A stretch of 64,000 bases of DNA, taken from positions 27,796,936-27,860,935 of the forward strand of contig NC_058195.1 of the NCBI RefSeq assembly GCF_907165205.1, in the 5' to 3' direction. The notes under the pieces are model-generated. The model was not told the origin of the DNA, did not search any database, and saw only the letters and a list, made by a program, of their open reading frames with translations. Source of the DNA: Coccinella septempunctata. Its lineage: Eukaryota; Arthropoda; Insecta; Coleoptera; Coccinellidae. Made by a program: the position numbers and the translations under genes. Each line of letters opens with the position of its first letter. Position 1 is the stretch's first letter. Of the stretch, positions 60,335 to 64,000 are shown one piece after another.

Positions 60335-62699
60335 GTCAGTTCTCAATAATTTACTTTTCAGTTTTTATTCCAGGTTCCCCAGTCAATTCATTTACTAAGT
60401 GTTCTGAAGCCAATGGCCAAAAACGTTTGAGAATTCTTTCCTTTTAATTGATATTGGCAAATGCGATATGATTTATTTATTGATTCACATTTGCTGCAAG
60501 TGCTATTGGAACGCTGCTTTATTTTCACACAGATCAGAAGAAATATACAAAACCAGAAATCTAGTCAAGCCATTGATACCAGTCGCCTATTCATATAGCT
60601 TTGGAGCTGATGACCCGAAATGCTTGACTCAGTTGAAAATATCAAATTGGCGAGTTCAGCGTTGTTTGAATATCAGTCTCGCACCCAGAATGATATTATG
60701 GCAGAGCTTCATGTTTAATGAAAGTAACACCGGAGGGGCTCAGCATGGTAGTTACATTTTCAAAGCTTGGGCTGGGGCGGGGGGCCGAAACCACATATTT
60801 CTATATCTACCTATAATTTGATCCTAGAAATCAAACCTGAAACATCTAGTTGGTTTTGTCTGAATCCCGCGAAAATTAATGAGCATAATGACGTGCCTCT
60901 TCTCAGCTTCTTCTTATGCGAAAAAATTCACAACTCTTGCGTACATCGCCAACGAGAGCTGAATCTTGGCCTACACTTTTGTATACTTATTAGCGGAAAG
61001 CTCAAATTCTATATATTTATAGTTCTATGGCCGAAACCAACTTCTCCATATTAGAAGGAAAATAGTGTCATTCTGTTGAACATATGGAACTTTCGAGATT
61101 CATAGTTCAATAAAACATTCGGAATGTTAGTAGGATGACACGAGATACTAACGATATTCAAGGTTATATATTGAAAAACATTCTTGGGATACTCTTAAGA
61201 TGTATTGTAGCATATATATACAGGGTAAGCAGAATTCGATGGGATCGAATGTCAGGTCAATAACCGTAGGAGCTGAGGAAAAAGGGATGGCCAAAACAGC
61301 ATCCCTCAATCTTCTATTGTTCTCAAGTTATAAGTGGAAACTCATTTTTCGATTTGAATTGGTGCCTTTATTTCGTAAAGTTTCAGTAATCTCAAGAAAC
61401 AAATGCAACATTCATATTCACTTTTTTATGTAGAATTCATTGGTGTAGTCCAAGATTTCTTTCAGTCCGTCACAGAGTGATTTAATAGTTACTTTTTGTT
61501 TTTAAAATATAAGCTATTATATGCGAAGGACTAAAGGAGATGATTCCTCGATAAAATTTTTTTAGAAATCTACCTCCCTTCTTAGATACAGCGTTTGGAA
61601 GGCGATGACGAGTTGACAGTTTTTAACTGTTTTCACGGGTTCTAAAAAATAGTCAGTCATAAAAACTATACACATTATATGAAGCGCTATGTAGATGTTA
61701 CTCACACAATTTTTTTAGATCTCATAACTTGATTATTAGGGGTTGAAAATAACAACCCCTTACGACTTTCCTTCAAAAATTGTTTTCGTGGGATTGATTT
61801 CCGAAAAATATAATTCTCTTATGGCTTTTTATTCGATTCTGGAGAAAAAAAGTCTCTTGCAAAATTTCGAAACAGTCGATATTCTTCTCAACGGAAGGTT
61901 GATCGGGTATGTAGATGTAGTCAATACTCAAGTGTTTAGCTCTTTATTGTCTTAGCCTAGCTTTGGGACAATGTCTTGTCCTTTTTTAAGGCTAAAGGGA
62001 GGTTTTGACGTTTTTTGATTCATGTCTTTTTAAGTGTAATGATTTTCAATAATTTATCGAAGAATTTCCTGACAATATACAGGGTATACATTATCTACTG
62101 AGCTAAAATATTCTTGAAGCGTGAGCACTTTCAGTTATACAACGAATGGAAATAATTTTTTTTGTCTATTTTTTCGTTTCTGATATGATAGAGTATTCAA
62201 TTCTGAATATATTTCTGTTCAAATCGTTGCATTCGTCCAAATATTTTCATAATATTGAGAAAAAACTAAAAAAAGGGAGATATTCGTATTCAGACTAATG
62301 TTCGATATTCCTATTCTGAATATCGCACAAATCGTTTTCACACTTTTGAAGTCCAAGAATGTGGGAATATTGTACATTTTCTGAATTTCGAAAAACTAGC
62401 CACAGGTTGTTCCAAATGTTGTGTCAAAAATGGGGATAAAGATTTGCCCATAACTTCGTTTTTAAAATTGAAACCCTAATTTTTTATGATTGCGTTGGAT
62501 TTTGCTAAGAGTAATAATGACAGTGTTCTAATATGTCGAAAGACCCTCCCAGTCAAAAGCAAGATTTGGCTATTATTAATTTGAGTACTGAAGGCATTTC
62601 TAACGACGAGGGTGATCCTCCACCAAGATCAGCAGAAGATTTTTGATGCAGAGATGATATTCCTCCCAATGCAATTGAAAAACAAGTTATGTACCTATG
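60335..62699. other. Downstream chitinase intron, unclassified repeats
   Basis: No further exon was recognised. Two sites look like mariner-type ends in the same orientation (TACAGGGTAAGCAGAATTCG near 61219 and TACAGGGTATACATTATCTA near 62079), but no inverted partner was seen. The frames at 60468-60821 and 60767-61054 carry no domain. Confidence 0.45.
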
Positions 62700-63085
62700 A
62701 TTATTTTTTTTTTTCTTCAGTCATCATCAAGTCTCAGAATGAGTTTGGATGAAGGCTTTATTATTCATTTTTTACTCGTTTTCTGCTCTGTTTCTTTGTT
62801 TCAGATATTATTTCGAAATGGAAAGACGATAAAGAAATTTTTATGTCAATTGAAAGGAAGCCCTTCAGTATTAAAAGCTTATTCTGTAAACAAATTTGAC
62901 ATCACTACACTACTCACGGGGAGACAGGGTTTTTTTTACGGAGGTTTTTTCCCTAAGCTCTTGTATCATACTCCAAATTGTATGGTACCCCGTTACACTA
63001 ACCTTTGCTGAAACTCATACATATGCTATATTGTTCGATAACTAAAAATGTATTGCTGACATTCAAAAGAATATATATATATAAT
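62700..63085 (+). repeat. LINE 3' end copy with (TA)n tail
   Basis: Matches the 3' UTR of the LINE at 51262-52725: CTCACGGGGAGA, CCCTAAGCTCTTGTATCATA, TTGTATGGTACCCCGTTACA and the AAAAGAATATATATATA tail occur in the same order. The plus frame 62697-63011 therefore probably does not code for a host protein. Confidence 0.75.
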
Positions 63086-63255
63086 ATGTCAATGCTCTGG
63101 AAATGGAAAATTCGTGAGTTATTTAGGATTTTCTGAATTTATGTCTTACGTAGAGTAAAATTAATAAATCTGTTTCATATCAATAATCCATGGTCATAGA
63201 ATATAAATTTTCTCTTTTTCATGTGAATTATTAATGAATAATAATAAAGTTTGAC

Positions 63256-64000
63256 ATAAACATTAATCGCATAGGCTTGCGCCTGTACGCGATATATAAT
63301 CAAAAACAAAAAGAAACAATTTACAGCAGCCAATATGTTGGACAAATTTCCATGATACAAAGCAAAACATTCGCATTTCCACACAAATATACAAAACAAA
63401 GAGAAGCACAACAACACTTGCATACCCCTATCTCTCGTTTACTAGGATTGATTAACAAATTGAAATATTGTCTCCTCATTTCATAAATCCACGCTTTGAT
63501 TTTATATTTTCTTTTCTTTGCACTCCGGATCTCTCTTATTTCTCTTGGAGTCTCGTTGTAAATGCGCGGGGCGAGGTAAGTGTAACATCTCTGGCCAATT
63601 CTCTTCCTTGCTTTCGGCACCCAGTAGTTCGTGGTCCCCCCTCTGGTTTCATAACTGTTGGTATTCAGTTGGATTTTGATCTTATTGGAGGATATTGCAG
63701 TCAACATCTGAAAGACAAACAGTTGATGGGGATACATCGCTTCAGATACTGCATATAGATCATTCGATGGAAACAACTGCGGTTTTCTGTGAATTACTCG
63801 TAATAACCATTTTTGCACTACCTACTTCCACTCTTCTCATGTGACACTGATACGCCCCTCCTCAGGCCATTATTCCATATTTGATATGCGATTGACAAAG
63901 TGCATTATATATTATCATCATATTTCTTTCATCGAGGTAATTTCTGAGATGCCTGAACTTGAATTTATCAATACACAATAACAATAAAGAGCTAAAAACT
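63256..64000 (-). pseudogene. LINE C-terminal fragment, running off the window
   Basis: Minus strand from the right edge: KFRHLRNYLDERNMMIIYNA, LCQSHIKYGIMA (stop), then in the frame 63321-63818 QKWLLRVIHRKPQLFPSNDL, YAVSEAMYPHQLFVFQML and YLAPRIYNETPREIREIRSA. IKYGIxAW and QKxxLRxI..K are typical of the C-terminal region of CR1/jockey-like LINEs. A stop and a shift near 63850 show decay. The RT core must lie beyond 64000. Confidence 0.75.

Noticed and set aside
60348..60440. Possible fifth chitinase exon after TTTATTCCAG
   Set aside because: The reading does not contain the expected final GH18 strand and soon meets a stop.
61219..62098. Mariner-type element bounded by the two CAGGGTA ends
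   Set aside because: Both ends point the same way and no inverted partner was found, so they cannot be the two termini of one element.
62697..63011. Plus frame ending in a conserved-looking block as a small secreted protein
   Set aside because: The block recurs at 52520-52630 as the 3' UTR of a LINE with the same AT tail, so it is a repeat.

Overview
The window looks like intron-rich, transposon-dense DNA from an insect nuclear genome. A beetle is my guess, but only weakly supported. The one convincing host gene is a plus-strand glycosyl hydrolase family 18 chitinase. Its four visible coding exons (35927-36309, 42836-43066, 48928-49143, 60124-60334) join in phase through GT-AG introns of about 6.5, 5.9 and 11 kb. 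The 3' part of the gene lies beyond the window. Almost everything else recognisable is mobile DNA, much of it nested.

Layout. 1-5.1 kb: three Tc1/mariner-type elements with TA target sites, two carrying very long inverted arms. 5.9-15.8 kb: a complete, apparently very young minus-strand Ty3/gypsy-type LTR element. It has LTRs of equal length (1568 bp) that look identical by eye, a TAAG target duplication and one intact 779-codon ORF. That ORF joins a Gag directly to an integrase C-terminal module, with protease, RT, RNase H and the integrase core missing. 16.6-24.5 kb: a Penelope-like element (PLE-A, minus) broken by a LINE (itself split by a solo LTR) and by a Crypton-like tyrosine-recombinase element, followed by an inverted PLE fragment split by a long-armed mariner element that holds a hAT copy. 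24.5-28 kb: a LINE tail, a perfect 50-bp-arm palindrome, a P-element transposase relic and a third PLE fragment. 28-33.7 kb: a LINE, then the 3' part of a second gypsy-type element whose ORF between integrase and 3' LTR encodes a TARG1/OARD1-like macro domain plus a degenerate CCCH finger. Its LTR is split by a hAT element that itself contains a MITE. A further LINE fragment follows.

Chitinase introns. Intron 1 holds a LINE endonuclease fragment, an array of four small TIR elements, a LINE with an open RT frame and two short TIR elements or repeats. Intron 2 holds a copia element split by a MITE and an R2/R4 (Dong)-type LINE beside an (AAT)n tract, then an RTE fragment. Intron 3 holds a long-armed mariner element. 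A LINE sits in one of its terminal repeats, and an intact Penelope-like element (PLE-D) sits in the AT tail of that LINE. A BEL/Pao remnant lying inside an RTE LINE follows. 60.3-64 kb: repeats and a LINE C-terminus.

Most promising: the macro-domain gypsy element, the Gag-integrase-tail element that appears built for mobilisation in trans, the tyrosine-recombinase element with two short introns, and PLE-D, whose near-identical inverted pseudo-LTRs differ in a hammerhead-like core base. All calls come from reading sequence and motifs; no database search was run.
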